From Ctena decussata (Eukaryota > Mollusca > Bivalvia > Lucinida > Lucinidae): DNA of 64,000 nucleotides. Shown piece by piece: positions 1 through 10,900 of the stretch. Each line of letters starts with the position of its first letter. Position 1 is the first letter of the stretch. A program made the position numbers and the translations under genes. The DNA is taken from positions 10,245,001 through 10,309,000 of the forward strand of contig OZ022502.1 in the NCBI GenBank assembly GCA_963989385.1. The letters run 5' to 3'. Under the pieces are notes generated by a model. The model was not told the origin of the DNA and ran no database searches. It saw only the letters and a list, made by a program, of their open reading frames with translations.

Positions 1-863
1 TGGCCAAAAATTTCAAGTTTATGAATGGCCTTCAAGTTAACAAGTTTGCAGCAAAACTGAAAGACTGAAAGTTTCTTTAGTGCAAATGGAAATAAAGCCA
101 TTGAATAAAATCTTTTTTACTCTATGTCATTTCAATAAACCCCATGCTGCCTGAGATTCCTACGCATATTATCTAAAAAAACATGCATATATACAAAAAA
201 TTCAAACAATCAGCAAATTTCATGCAATAAAACAAAATTAATCATGCTAAATATCTATCTAAATACATATCGAAACTTCCAAACATCAAGTAAGCATCAT
301 GTATTTATTTAAATGAATGCACACTGTGTTTACCCTATATATTCAGACAGTTTACTGGAGCAAACAGTGTGGATCTAAATCAGACTGCTCCACTGGCAGT
401 CTGATCTGGGTCCACACTGTTTGCTGACTGCAAAACATCTCCTGCAAGAGAAAAAGGACATAACTGAGTCTGAAGAAGGCAGCGTCTGTTAACTCTTTAA
501 GCACCAAAAAGCAGACGACAAAATTTACGTCTGCAAAAATTAAAAAAAGGTCTTGTCCAAGATATTTCATATTGAGAATTCAAAAACTAGAGGGCAAACA
601 GTGTAGATCTAGATGAGGTGGCTCATTATGAGCCGCCTCATCAGGATCTACACTGTTTGCAAATTCTGCTATTTCCGTCTCTGGTACTTAAAGTGTTAAG
701 AAAAGGTTCTAGTGTCCAAATATTTAGGGTAAAACATGGTAGAAGCTTAAGGTCAGTATAAACATGCTTCTAAACAGCTGAACTTCTCAAACAACATGCA
801 ACTTTCATGTAATAACAAAAATTTTGCAAAACACTATGTTGCACCAGTCTGACACTTCTGCTA
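1..863. repeat. MITE-rich intergenic segment
   Basis: No gene is seen. Two hairpin repeats of the CAAACAGTGT family lie at about 347-424 and 590-664. The second is the core of a longer repeat running from about 490 (TTTAAGCACCAAAAAGCAGA) to 700 (ACTTAAAGTGTTAAG). Confidence 0.6.
490..700. repeat. MITE, CAAACAGTGT family (full copy)
   Basis: The element has ends near CTTTAAGCACC and ACTTAAAGTG in inverted orientation, a conserved AAAGCAGACGACAAAATT block and a central hairpin GGATCT...GAGGTGGCTC/GAGCCGCCTC. Further copies or cores are at 347-424, 20448-20515, 21806-21872, 37690-37855, 52262-52450, 52885-53095, 53369-53446 and 59780-59960. Confidence 0.65.
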
Positions 864-1209
864 TACTGGGCTTAAAAAGATAAGGTTTCCCATAGCCTGA
901 TAGCTGTAGGGGTTAGAGACCCATTGTATCTTGGGCACAGCTGATGAATCTTTTTTCCTTAAAAAGATAAGGTTTCCGATAGCCTAATAGCTGTAGGGGT
1001 TAGAGACCCATTGTATCTTGGGCACAGCTGATGAAAGGCGGAGCTCATCTCTCTCCCTTCGCTACCTTATCCTTCCTTAATTCGAAAAAGGTACCCATTT
1101 ACTGCTGGTTTGACAGAGAGAGTTTTCCAGTGCTCGGATGGCGACAGCGATCGAGCTGCAAACTCACAACCTTCTGGTGACTTCCTGCACAATAACCAAG
1201 CCACTCTAA

Positions 1210-2528
1210 CAGGGCTCGGGAAATATTGAAAAATGAATCGGTCCAGCCGATGACGTCATCACCTAACTAATTTCCATAGGAAAAAAATTGATACCTGTCA
1301 CAAAAACTAATGACAATAAGCGAAGTCCTATGAATTAATCCCGATTTCAGTACAATGGTCGTACATTGTTGTGTTTGGTGGAGTTCTTGGTTTCACACAT
1401 TTTAAGACGTTTAACTATGCATGTAAAAGCAAATACAAGACTGGAACATGTTCGTAGGCAGAGCGGACGTGATAGAAAACATCATACTTGATTGACAGGT
1501 GGACAGGGGAGACCACCTGATATGGCTGAAAGTATAATTACAGGGACCATAAGACTCGGGACGGACGCTCGGCGCCCCGTTACTGCGGCTATGAATTTGT
1601 TCCGCTGAGGTGCGGGAGCAATGTCGATATGAGAATTGAAATACCACTACGGGACAAGCAGTGTAGCTAGACTTTGTTTAGTGCCGTGTGCAAACCGTAT
1701 GATCCGTGCGCAAACCGTTTGAAACGAAACTTCGGATGCACTTGCTAGTCCAAGCCTTCACATTTAGCCTTTAAATTTACAAACTTCAAACAAGATAATC
1801 CCCGTCAATTATGCAATTAGACCTACACCTTTTGCTCAACAGTAGACTGAGCCATCAAAAGGTTAGTGGTCGTGAAGCGATAATTACCTGTACAAGTGGC
1901 CATGATGACCTGAGACTGTAAATATTTATCCCATCTATGATATTAGGTGTTATTTTCCGACATGAAATTGGAGCATGCATTTTGATTTCGAATAATAGAG
2001 GGATTTTTGTAGTAAATTTACTCCATCGGGACCTAATTTTTCTTTCGAAAATCCGATTTTTCGAATAATCGAAATTAGAATTTGCGGAAGTGTTTTTGCA
2101 TAGAATTAATGGGCTTACGATCGGGACCATATTTTTCGAAAAATCGGGTAGTTTCGAAAAATCGGCGTTCGAACTACCGAGATTCGACTGTATAACATAT
2201 CAAGGAGTCTTTAACTTCAGTAATAGCGCCCGAAGCTAATTACTTACACACGTCCACTGTAAACTCGCGAGATTCTAGATAACGCGATGAACTTCGAGAT
2301 CTCAGGAGGTAATTTGTTTATGACACAACTTGACTGGAGGCAATAATTGGATTAGTCATGCGTAATTAACGGATTGACATGTGAGCTAGGTAAGAAGAAT
2401 CGGAGAAAATTTCCAAAGTATTGGACCAGTGTGGGACCGATTTTTCGGGACTTTGGGCTGTTTCCAATCGGTCCCAATTTCTGAATTTCGGTCTGGGACC
2501 GACAGAATTCCGGTTTTCCCGAGCCCTG
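1210..2528. mobile_element. hAT-like DNA transposon, non-autonomous
   Basis: Terminal inverted repeats CAGGGCTCGGGAAA face each other, and the 8-bp duplication CACTCTAA is exact on both sides (1202-1209 and 2529-2536). An 8-bp duplication and a CAGGG start are typical of hAT. No transposase frame is present in the 1319 bp. It contains a piece of a pogo/Tigger-like element (about 1655-2190). Confidence 0.75.
1655..2190 (-). mobile_element. partial pogo/Tigger-like element nested in the hAT-like element
   Basis: Read on the minus strand from 2190 it starts CAGTCGAATCTCGGTAGTTC, then follows the complete copy at 40416-41545 for about 530 bp, including the ATTAATTCTATGCAAAAACAC stretch and the GTTTGCACACGGCACT-like stretch. 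The far end is not recognised here. No coding frame. Confidence 0.65.
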
Positions 2529-2995
2529 CACTCTAACCACTCGACTACGGCGCCTCTCTACTGGGCTTAAAAGCAATGTTAAATTATTTTTTTTTTTGGA
2601 CAAATTATTTCCTAAAAAGCACTGAAAGAAATATTCCTGAACTGATTAATTCATGAGACATGTCGGTCGGTATTATTAACAGCTGTGAAGGTACATTAAA
2701 TTTTAAAATCAGGAGTAAGCATCTCACAAACGCTCTCAAGCACTCCACATTGACATTTCAATCTATCTGCCGAAACAAATAATACAGTTTGTTAGCACCA
2801 TTATCAGTGAATTATCTAAACTAAGAATACTTCTTAAACAGGTCTGAAGACTTTCCAGCCTGTTATGTAGAATACCTATGAAAGCAGAAATACTGTACTA
2901 AAAGGCACAATGTCAAATATGCATATAGACAGATACTTTACAATGTTATCTGCCTTATCTATCCCTTCCCTACCCTCTTTTCCCCCCATCAGCAT

Positions 2996-3160
2996 TAACA
3001 AGACCTGTCCCCATACAGGGTAGCTAGCCCGACAGCAACTTGCCCATCACATAAAAAAAACTTTGACGTACAACTTTAAAGTGTGACGCCCACACCCATG
3101 CCACTGACAGGTCGACAACAATAGCTCCCTGTACTTTTGTACAGGCAAGCTAATTATTAA
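2996..3160 (+). mobile_element. short pearl-like element without core repeats
   Basis: It starts with AACAAGACCTGTCCCC and the hairpin-forming CCTGT...ACAGG, and ends with CCCTGTACTTTTGTACAGG and CAAGCTAATTA. The start resembles that of the repeat at 62795. Only about 165 bp long, so it lacks the tandem core. Confidence 0.4.
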
Positions 3161-3534
3161 AGGGGAGGTCACTTATGTCTCAAGTTCGTATTTCTATATA
3201 AGCCTCAGGTACACTTTATCTTTGAAACCAAGTTACTAACAGACTTTTCTCAGTTCTTTTTGGATCAGACAAGGCTCCAGAAAAGAGGTAGATTTTATGA
3301 TAATTCACAGAAAATTTTTGCATTCTTTCTCCATAAATATATGCAAGGAATGTCTAATTAAAAGGTCACACTGAATGTTTACAATCATCTTAACCAGCCC
3401 AACCTGAAGCCCCAAATTGTCAATTGATACTTCTCAGTATATTCAACACAAATACTTCAAATCAACATATAGTAACAGAACTATGGAACTGAACAAAACA
3501 GAACAAAATACAATTGTTACACTGTACTCTGATT

Positions 3535-3800
3535 AAGGTATATGAGTACACTGCATGTTTTTCTGCAATCTGTGCTAGTGGAAAGAACTTTAGTGACTTC
3601 TTGTTTGCTTTCCTGTGTAACAAAGCCCTCTCAAATCAAGGTCTTCTCTGAGAGGAAAGAATTTTCTCCTATGGGAGCAAATTCTTACCTTTTAAGAGTA
3701 AAACCCCATTAGGTAGGTGGCCAAAAATGAAAATGGCAGAGTTGTCTTCCCTGAAAGTTTACCTGTTTACCTTAAAAATGGCGCACTTACCAGAACTCCA
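3535..3800. repeat. foldback MITE, GAATTTGCTCC family
   Basis: The centre is a hairpin AGAATTTTCTCC-TATGGGAGCAAATTCTTACC. The flanks carry TGTTTTTCTGCAA on the left and AAAGTTTACCTG..ACCTTAA on the right. Other copies: 5500-5655, 24580-24775, 27858-27990, 32025-32190, 43500-43765, 49205-49450, 51596-51830, 53800-54040, 59260-59490. Confidence 0.65.
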
Positions 3801-3837
3801 GATAATGGGGTTTTTAAATAATTCTTTCAGAAAAATA

Positions 3838-4115
3838 TTCTCATATTATCCAATATAACTTATATACTCAACTCTCAGTATCTATATACTCAACTCTCGG
3901 TATCTGAAAGACAAAGTTCATCTCAAACTACTGATATCTTGAAGTAAATTTTCTGGTCCCAGAAAATTTACTTTGAGATGTCAGTAGTTTGAGACAACAG
4001 GAGTTGAACAGTAACTAAAATTAGGCAACATGCCTAAAGTAAATTCTTTGATATAACAGGTACTTTAAAATATCAGTCTTTGAGATATTGAGAGTTGACT
4101 GTATTCTGACACCTC
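3838..4115. repeat. MITE with inverted ATATCTCAAA blocks
   Basis: Inverted blocks CTCAAACTACTGATATCTT...GTAGTTTGAGA surround TTTTCTGGTCCCAGAAAA. It ends in GAGATATTGAGAGTTGACTGTA. Related copies lie at 51388-51600 and 52840-53300. Confidence 0.55.
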
Positions 4116-4199
4116 TTCAGAACAGTCTCAGTGAGGCAGTTCTAAACATCTAAAGCATTTTATTCAGCTAAAAGACAGAAGTTTCATTCCTCCAAAATG

Positions 4200-4375
4200 A
4201 CACCAAATATCTAAAGTAGTCTTATGTAATTCCGCTATAAGATGGGTTTTCCTCTTCCAAAACAACCCAAAAATCTAGATCCATCTTATAAGATGGATCT
4301 AGATTTTTGGGTAGTTTTTTTCTATTTTTGTGGGGTGGGGGGGTGGGGGGGGGGGGGAGGGGGGGGAACATATCT
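4200..4375. repeat. hairpin MITE (ATCTAGATCCATCTTATAAG) and poly-G tract
   Basis: CCAAAAATCTAGATCCATCT and its exact reverse complement meet at TTATAA (4268-4312). A G-rich tract follows at 4330-4372. Same family at 34390-34460, 34555-34625 and, weaker, at 48650-48990. Confidence 0.6.
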
Positions 4376-4468
4376 AATTATTCTCAACAAATAAATAAGA
4401 TATTCAAAAGAGACTGAACTGAAACTTGCCAAGTCTTATCTTCAACTCCTCACTCCCATTCCATAAAC

Positions 4469-4799
4469 ACAGGGTATAAACCAGTCCACCAATTTTCCCT
4501 TCCTGCAGAGACTGTCTGTCATCTTTGGCTTCCGCCAACACTGTCCATGATCTGTTGCTTCCTGCTGACACTTCTGTACATGATAAATGGCTTCCTGCAG
4601 AGACTGTCCGCGATTCTACTTCCTGCAAAGGCTCTCGGCAGAAAGCAGAGTCACGCGGATAGTCTCGGCAGGAAGCCATTTTTCGAGGACAGTAGTCCCT
4701 GCAGGAAGCAAAAGATCGCCGACAGTCTCGGCAGAAGCCGAATATAATGGACAGTCTCTGGAGGAAGCGAAAATTGGTGGACTGGTTTATACCCTGTGA
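4469..4799. repeat. inverted-repeat element built of GGCAGGAAGC units
   Basis: Terminal inverted repeats are ACACAGGGTATAAACCAGTC and its partner ending GACTGGTTTATACCCTGTG; the inner ~30 bp also match (CACCAATTTTC). The interior is a set of ~30-bp words (GACTGTC...GCTTCCTGC) arranged toward a centre near 4625, making spurious open frames on both strands. A second copy is at 25635-25935, with an extra end at 26036-26055. Confidence 0.65.
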
Positions 4800-4883
4800 T
4801 CAATCTGGAGCTCTGTTAATTATTTTATAATTCCCTGATAATAATGGATCAAAAACCAAACATGATTTACCCTGAAAGTCTCA

Positions 4884-4991
4884 TTAATGCCGTAGCCTCT
4901 CTAATTTTCGTAGATTTTCATTCACAATACTGTTGTTAGGGTCTAATTTCAATGCTGTTTTATAATGGTACAGAGCTTTTTCAACATCTCC
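4884..4991 (-). CDS. TMTC1: TMTC-like terminal coding exon
   Basis: The coding part is 108 bp with acceptor ACTTTGCAG. It encodes GDVEKALYHYKTALKLDPNN, then SIVNENLRKLERLRH and TAA at 4886-4884. The final TPR helix plus N-L-R-K-L-x-R-L corresponds to the C terminus of TMTC1. The 3' UTR must run into the repeats below 4884. A reverse-strand AATAAA near 4158 is one possible poly(A) signal, unproven. Confidence 0.8.
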   Translation of the reverse strand, partial: GDVEKALYHYKTALKLDPNNSIVNENLRKLERLRH

Positions 4992-7900
4992 CTGCAAAGT
5001 ACAAAGAAAAAGATCAATTGATGATTACATGTATAATGTAATTGTTGTTTGTGAAATAAGCCCCTAAAATCCCCCAGATAAGAAAGCTTGGTCTTTGTTA
5101 ACAGTATTGAACTTCGAATTTTATCACTACAATTGTTTGTAATAGATCTACTACAAAGAAATGCAGAATTTCATGCTCTACAATACTTATCCCAGCCGGC
5201 ACATGACATTGAAATGACGTATTGACGTCATTTCCATGTTGTGTGCCCACTGGGTATACTCACCCTAATGTGGTATATTGTCCCTGAGTTTCCATGAGCC
5301 TTGACATGGTTTGGGTCTAGCTCCAGCGCTTTACTGTAATCCTGAAATACACAGATTAGCTGGCAAAATTTTAATGGGTATCTACTGTATTACTCCCATT
5401 AAATGCCCCAGGGGTGTTGCACTTTACAAAAGGGGAGGGGGGGGGTATTTACAGCATAAAGTGTAGTAAATCAGCCACTGCCAAACTACTTCTAATAAAC
5501 AGAATTAAAGTGAATGGGTGTACTTTCAGAGGAAGCAACTATATATTTTGCCTCTCTTCTTAGCAGGAGTCAGCTCTTATTAGAAAGAATTTGCTCCTTT
5601 AGGAGCAATTTTTTTCTTAAAGAGTAGACCTCGTGTCAATGAGCTACCTCATCCAAAAAAGCAAACTGATATTCTTGCAAGTTAGTATGGAATTATTTTT
5701 GGAAAAGAGGCAGGGGGCATTTATTAGAGCAGGGGCTTTTATTAGGATTAATACAGTATATTGCAACCCCTACATATTAGATCTGCCTTTGATTGTATAA
5801 TGTCCCTTCGAATTTTACTGTCAATTCTCAAGTCTCAATGGTATGACAAAAATAACAGACAATTCTTAAAAAGCATTATTTGGCTCAACATATTAATAAG
5901 GAAGCTAAATGCACTGGATCTAACTAATCTTGTACTTTCACCCAGTGACCTATAAATATATAGGTCACTGTTTCACCATGATGGTATTCACTACTTATAA
6001 CGATTTGGTGAAGCTATAGCATAAAAGTTACACTTGCCATTGACTTCCCTTAGGTAAACCTTTAAGAGCAACTAGCTTCATACACCAATGAACAACAATT
6101 GATCATCTAACGTTGTCTTCAAGTGATGTCTAAACTAAAAGAACGTCTTGGTTGGTTCACATAACATTAGACTGATGCCACGTCATGGTGACAGCTGTTT
6201 AATGTAATGGCCAAACATATCCTCACTAACTTTTCTTCGACCCATATTTTGCATAGTCTACATTAAATTACCACAAAAAACCCACAGAAAGTGTCTATAA
6301 AACTTAAAGGTAGGTTCCTGTACTTTGGATTGCATCATAATTTTGATGATCTTTCATCCAAGTTGTTGGAAAGCACTTATAAAAGGGAATGAATAAGTTT
6401 CACTAAAAAGTGTAAATCAAAAAAATATTAGAAAAGTTGTTTTGCAAGGGATTTCCTAACTCTGCTTCGCACACCAGTTAGCGCTATTTTTAGTTCGCGC
6501 CAAAAATAGATAACGCAGCTGAGGTCATGCTGCATTGCATTTTGGGATAGTTTTAACCCATCCGCCATGCCAGGACCTCTAGGAGAGCTCACGACAAGGG
6601 AAAATTGACCTTTGGAGAATGGTATCAGAAATCGTGCACATATAGACATAATAAACATAGTTATTTTTAGAACTGGAATTCCAACGAAAGAAAATAAACC
6701 AAAAGGGAAAACAACTATTTTCTTCAACATCTGACGAGTTTCCCAGCAGCAACGATTTCAGAAAAATAAGAGAATTCAATACTGCTCAGAAAAAGACGAA
6801 AATATTTTGTGGACGTGTTGTCACGTGACTCATGGTGATACGGCTAGTGTTTTGAGAGACCTTAAAAATCTATTTTTTCTAGCATTATTAGCAAATAGTT
6901 TGGAAAACATTTTGTGGCATGGCGATCAGAAATGCTCGCGGAAACCGACGTGGGTCTTCTCGTGGAAATAGGGGATGGACAAATTGTGTTAAAAGTGTTG
7001 AAACTAAAACTAGCAGAGGTGGTGCGCGGAACAATAGATCTATAAATAGAGCCAATGTTTCTGGTTCGACAGACGATGAACTGTTTATGGACGAAACTGA
7101 GGAGTTTAGTGATGGTTTTGTACCTGTGAGTTATGGCAGAGGCAAAAGACAACGGGTGAGTTCCGGAGGCAGATCAAATTCTGATATATCAAATGAATTA
7201 TCTAATTTTGAAAATATGTCAACAGACGATAAACTGAATGCATTGTTTAGAAAGTTGACCACAACGGAGGTCAAGGTTGACTCTATTTATTGTTCGAACT
7301 TTCCCGAGCGGTTGTCTTCAGCCGAGACCGTTATTCAATCAAACGTTAAAAGGATTAAGCTACTTGAGTACAAATCCATTGACATTGAAGCCCGGAGCAG
7401 ACGACGTAATCTAATTTTCAGGGGTATTAACGGAGATGAGCCGAATGAAAACTGTTTTGAGAAAGTGCGTGACATTATTTTCAATAAATTGTGTATCGAG
7501 GATGATATGTATCTAGAGAGGGCGCACCGTCTTGGACCTAGAAATATAGGTCATAGAAATAGACCCCGGCCCATTATCGTGGCGTTCCGAGATTATTATG
7601 ACACTGAGTTGATCTTGGAAAAGGCCTTTCGTTTAAAGGGAAGTAACTATGCTGTAAGTAGAGACTACCCGCAAGAAATAAGCAGTGCTCGCAAATCGTT
7701 GTGGGGCCAATTTAAAGAGGCACGCAGTGTTGATAGAAATCGGGTACAGATCAAATATCCAGCCCGGCTTGTTGTTAATGGAGCTACAGTGCGAGACTGT
7801 TTCCCGGACTGGGATGAAGTTATGCAGCAGAAACGAGTACAAACGGAGGAGTCCGCTCCGGCACAAGCTGCTCCGGGGCAAGTTGTTCCGGTGGTTCCCC

Positions 7901-10900
7901 GTGTAGATAACGCTAGTGTCCAGCATACGGTCGAATCTTCTCGTTCCTTCAGCAGCACAGGGGCTCGTCCAAAGGATAATGTGCCTAATAAAAAATCTTT
8001 AAACTCTGAAAGACACTCCCGGACAAGAACTAAGGACAGCGTCGAGTCTCTTAGTAGTCAGGTTCAAAGTCAGCGCAATCGAAGTAAAACACGATCGTTT
8101 GCTCAAGTTATCGGTCAGAAGTCGACAGCGGGGATGTCGGGTGCACCAGGTAAAAGCAGTGTTAGTGGATCGACATTTCAGCAGGGTGCTTGTGGTTCCG
8201 ACACGCGTAACGAAAATATAACGGACAGACTTTCGAGTTCGGATATGTCGATAAATGACTCTAATATTAATCGACCAGACAGCGGCGGTAATACGGTAAA
8301 CGGATAGGATGCTGGGGAGAAGGTATCGCTCAGATGTACAATGCTTAACGTTCAAGGACTTGTTTCTAAAAACGTATGCAAATTAGACTCACCTGAAATT
8401 AAAAGTATTTTCGAAAATAATGACATTGTTTTGTTCACGGAGACTTGGTCTTCAGAACTGTATGACTATAGTGTTGACGGTTTTGAAAACATAATTCTGC
8501 ACAGAACTGCAAATAAACATGGTTCAAAACGTGCTTCCGGTGGACTGATTGTGTATGTAAGGTCTAAATTTTACGACAAAAATATGATTATTAAAACTGA
8601 TTGTGACGATATTATTTGGCTAGGCTTCAATCCGGGTATATTATCAGATAAATATGTCTTTCTTTGTCTCTGTTACGTTTTGCCTGTAGGAACTAGTCGT
8701 GAGCCTTTAGTTGATGTATCTGTTTTCGACAGGTTGTTGTTACATATTGCTGAGTATGAAGCTAGTTATGCTAGCAATTGTAGTTTTATCGTTTGTGGGG
8801 ACATGAATGCTCGAACAGGGGCGTTATCTGATATGGCTGTAAACGATAATTCTTTGCATGTACCGTTGCCAGATAATTATGTATGCGACGATTACATACC
8901 ACGATGCTCCGAGGATAAAGTTATCAATAACAATGGGCATTTACTAATTGATTTCTGCAATCAAACCTCACTGATTATGTTAAATGGTAGATGCGGCTAT
9001 GATTGTAATATCGGGAAGTATACATTTGTTGGACACTCAGGACGGAGTGTTATTGACTATGTTCTTGTGTCGAAAGATTTGTTCGGAAATGTGTCTAGTT
9101 TTGCTGTTGGCGACCCAAATATTCTGTCCGATCACTGTACATTAAGTTTTATTTTGCCGTTTACGTATTACTCAAAAAACGTCGAAACCGTAACTGACGA
9201 ATACGAAAAATTAGATTATAAATATGCATGGCGTCCCGATGCTGCTGACGCTTTCAAAGAAAATTTGTTAACCGACAGCATAAAGAATGAGCTGTATACT
9301 ATTCAACAAAATTTGTCGGCAGCACACGATGACAATGATTTTATTGACAATAATGTAAATAGCTTTGTAAATATCTTAGAAAACTGTGCAGCTTCCTGTC
9401 GTAAGAATATATGTACAACCAACCCTAATAACAATGTTTGTTCGAAGGATATGTCTAAAAATCAACCTTGGTATACCGATTTATGCAATGACAAGAAACG
9501 TATTTTCTATAAATGTTTGAATCGTTACAGAACCGATAAAACTGATTTAAATAGAGATAATATGGTGAAAGCACGCTCTGACTTCAAATCTGAACTGAGG
9601 AAAGCTAGGTTTATTTATAATTGTGATCAGACAAAAAAGCTAAATACGTTGAGGTATAAAAACGCAAAAGATTACTGGAAACTTCTTAAAGGTGCTTTCT
9701 ATGATAAACATCCAGACATAAAGATTTCTGAGTTTGCTAATTATTTCAAAGCGGTAAATAATCCCGACGACCCATTTTTTACCGCCGATGAAGATACAAC
9801 TTTTCTATTCGAACATTATGTGCAAGGTAAGGTGCAGATTATGTTCGACGAATTAAATATTCCAATAACTTCTGAAGAAATTAATGCTGCGATTAATCAG
9901 TTATCTAATGGTAAGTCTGGTGGTCCGGATAAAATACTAAATGAATTTTTTATACATGGCAGAGAGAGCTTATTATCTACTTTACATATTATGTTTAATG
10001 TTATTTATAGCAGAGGTTATTTTCCAAAGTCATGGTCTTTGGGTGATATAATACCATTACATAAAAAGGGTGATAAAGATAATGTGCAAAACTATCGAGG
10101 AATAACACTTTTAAGTGTCATAGGTAAACTGTTTACCAGAATTTTAAATACAAGATTAAATACATGGGCAGAGAATTATGGGATCTACATTGAAGCACAG
10201 GCGGGTTTTCGGCAACACGTGTACAGGGGACAATATTTTCGTTTTAAATAATTTGATTTCACATGCTTTAAATTCAGGCAGAAAACTTTATTGCAGTTTC
10301 ATCGATTTTTCTAAGGCCTTTGATTACGTAGTGAAAGACATACTTTGGTTTAAGCTGTTAAATATTGGAGTCAGAGGTAAAATGCTTGATATTATAGTTT
10401 CCATGTACAAAAATGTGTATTCTAGAGTAAAGTACAACGATTATTTGAGTGAACCATTTTCATGTCACTTGGGAGTCAGGCAAGGTGAGTGTTTATCGCC
10501 TTTTTTATTTGCCGTTTACGTCAATGATATAGAAAATGAATTCATAGCCAAAGGTGCAAATGGAATCGATATAGTTGTCCTTAAAATATTTCTTTTACTT
10601 TATGCTGATGATATCATTATTTTCGCTGAAACGCCCGAAGATTTGCAAGCTAGTCTTGATATTTTATATGATTATTGTCAAAAATGGAAGTTAAAAGTAA
10701 ATATTGATAAATCTAAAGTTATGGTATTTAGAAAAGGTGGTCATTTACAACGCAATTTATCTTTTAAGTATGGTAATGTTGATCTTGAGATTGTCTCAAA
10801 ATATACATATTTGGGAATTGTTTTTACAACAGGGGGCTCATTTAATACTGCGCAATTGACTCTGTCAGGTCAAGCTCAAAAGGCTATCTTTATCCTAAAT

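Larger units (their letters stand above)
864..2572 (-). mobile_element. tRNA-derived SINE split by a hAT-like element
   Basis: The flanking duplication TACTGGGCTTAAAA (864-877 and 2559-2572) brackets a SINE read on the minus strand. Its tRNA-like head includes GTAGTCGAGTGGTTAGAG (box A) and, after the interruption, GGTTGTGAGTTTGCAG (box B-like). The body (about 880-1060) is a ~90-bp unit with GCTGTAGGGGTTAGAGACCC present twice. The SINE is interrupted at 1210-2528. Confidence 0.65.

Noticed and set aside
4404..4799. Overlapping open frames of 66-91 codons on both strands
   Set aside because: They are translations of the mirrored GGCAGGAAGC words of a repeat element; the same words give frames at 25541-26006.
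6428..6779. Minus-strand open frames before ORF1 of the non-LTR element
   Set aside because: They lie in the probable 5' UTR of the retroelement, overlap each other, and show no domain.
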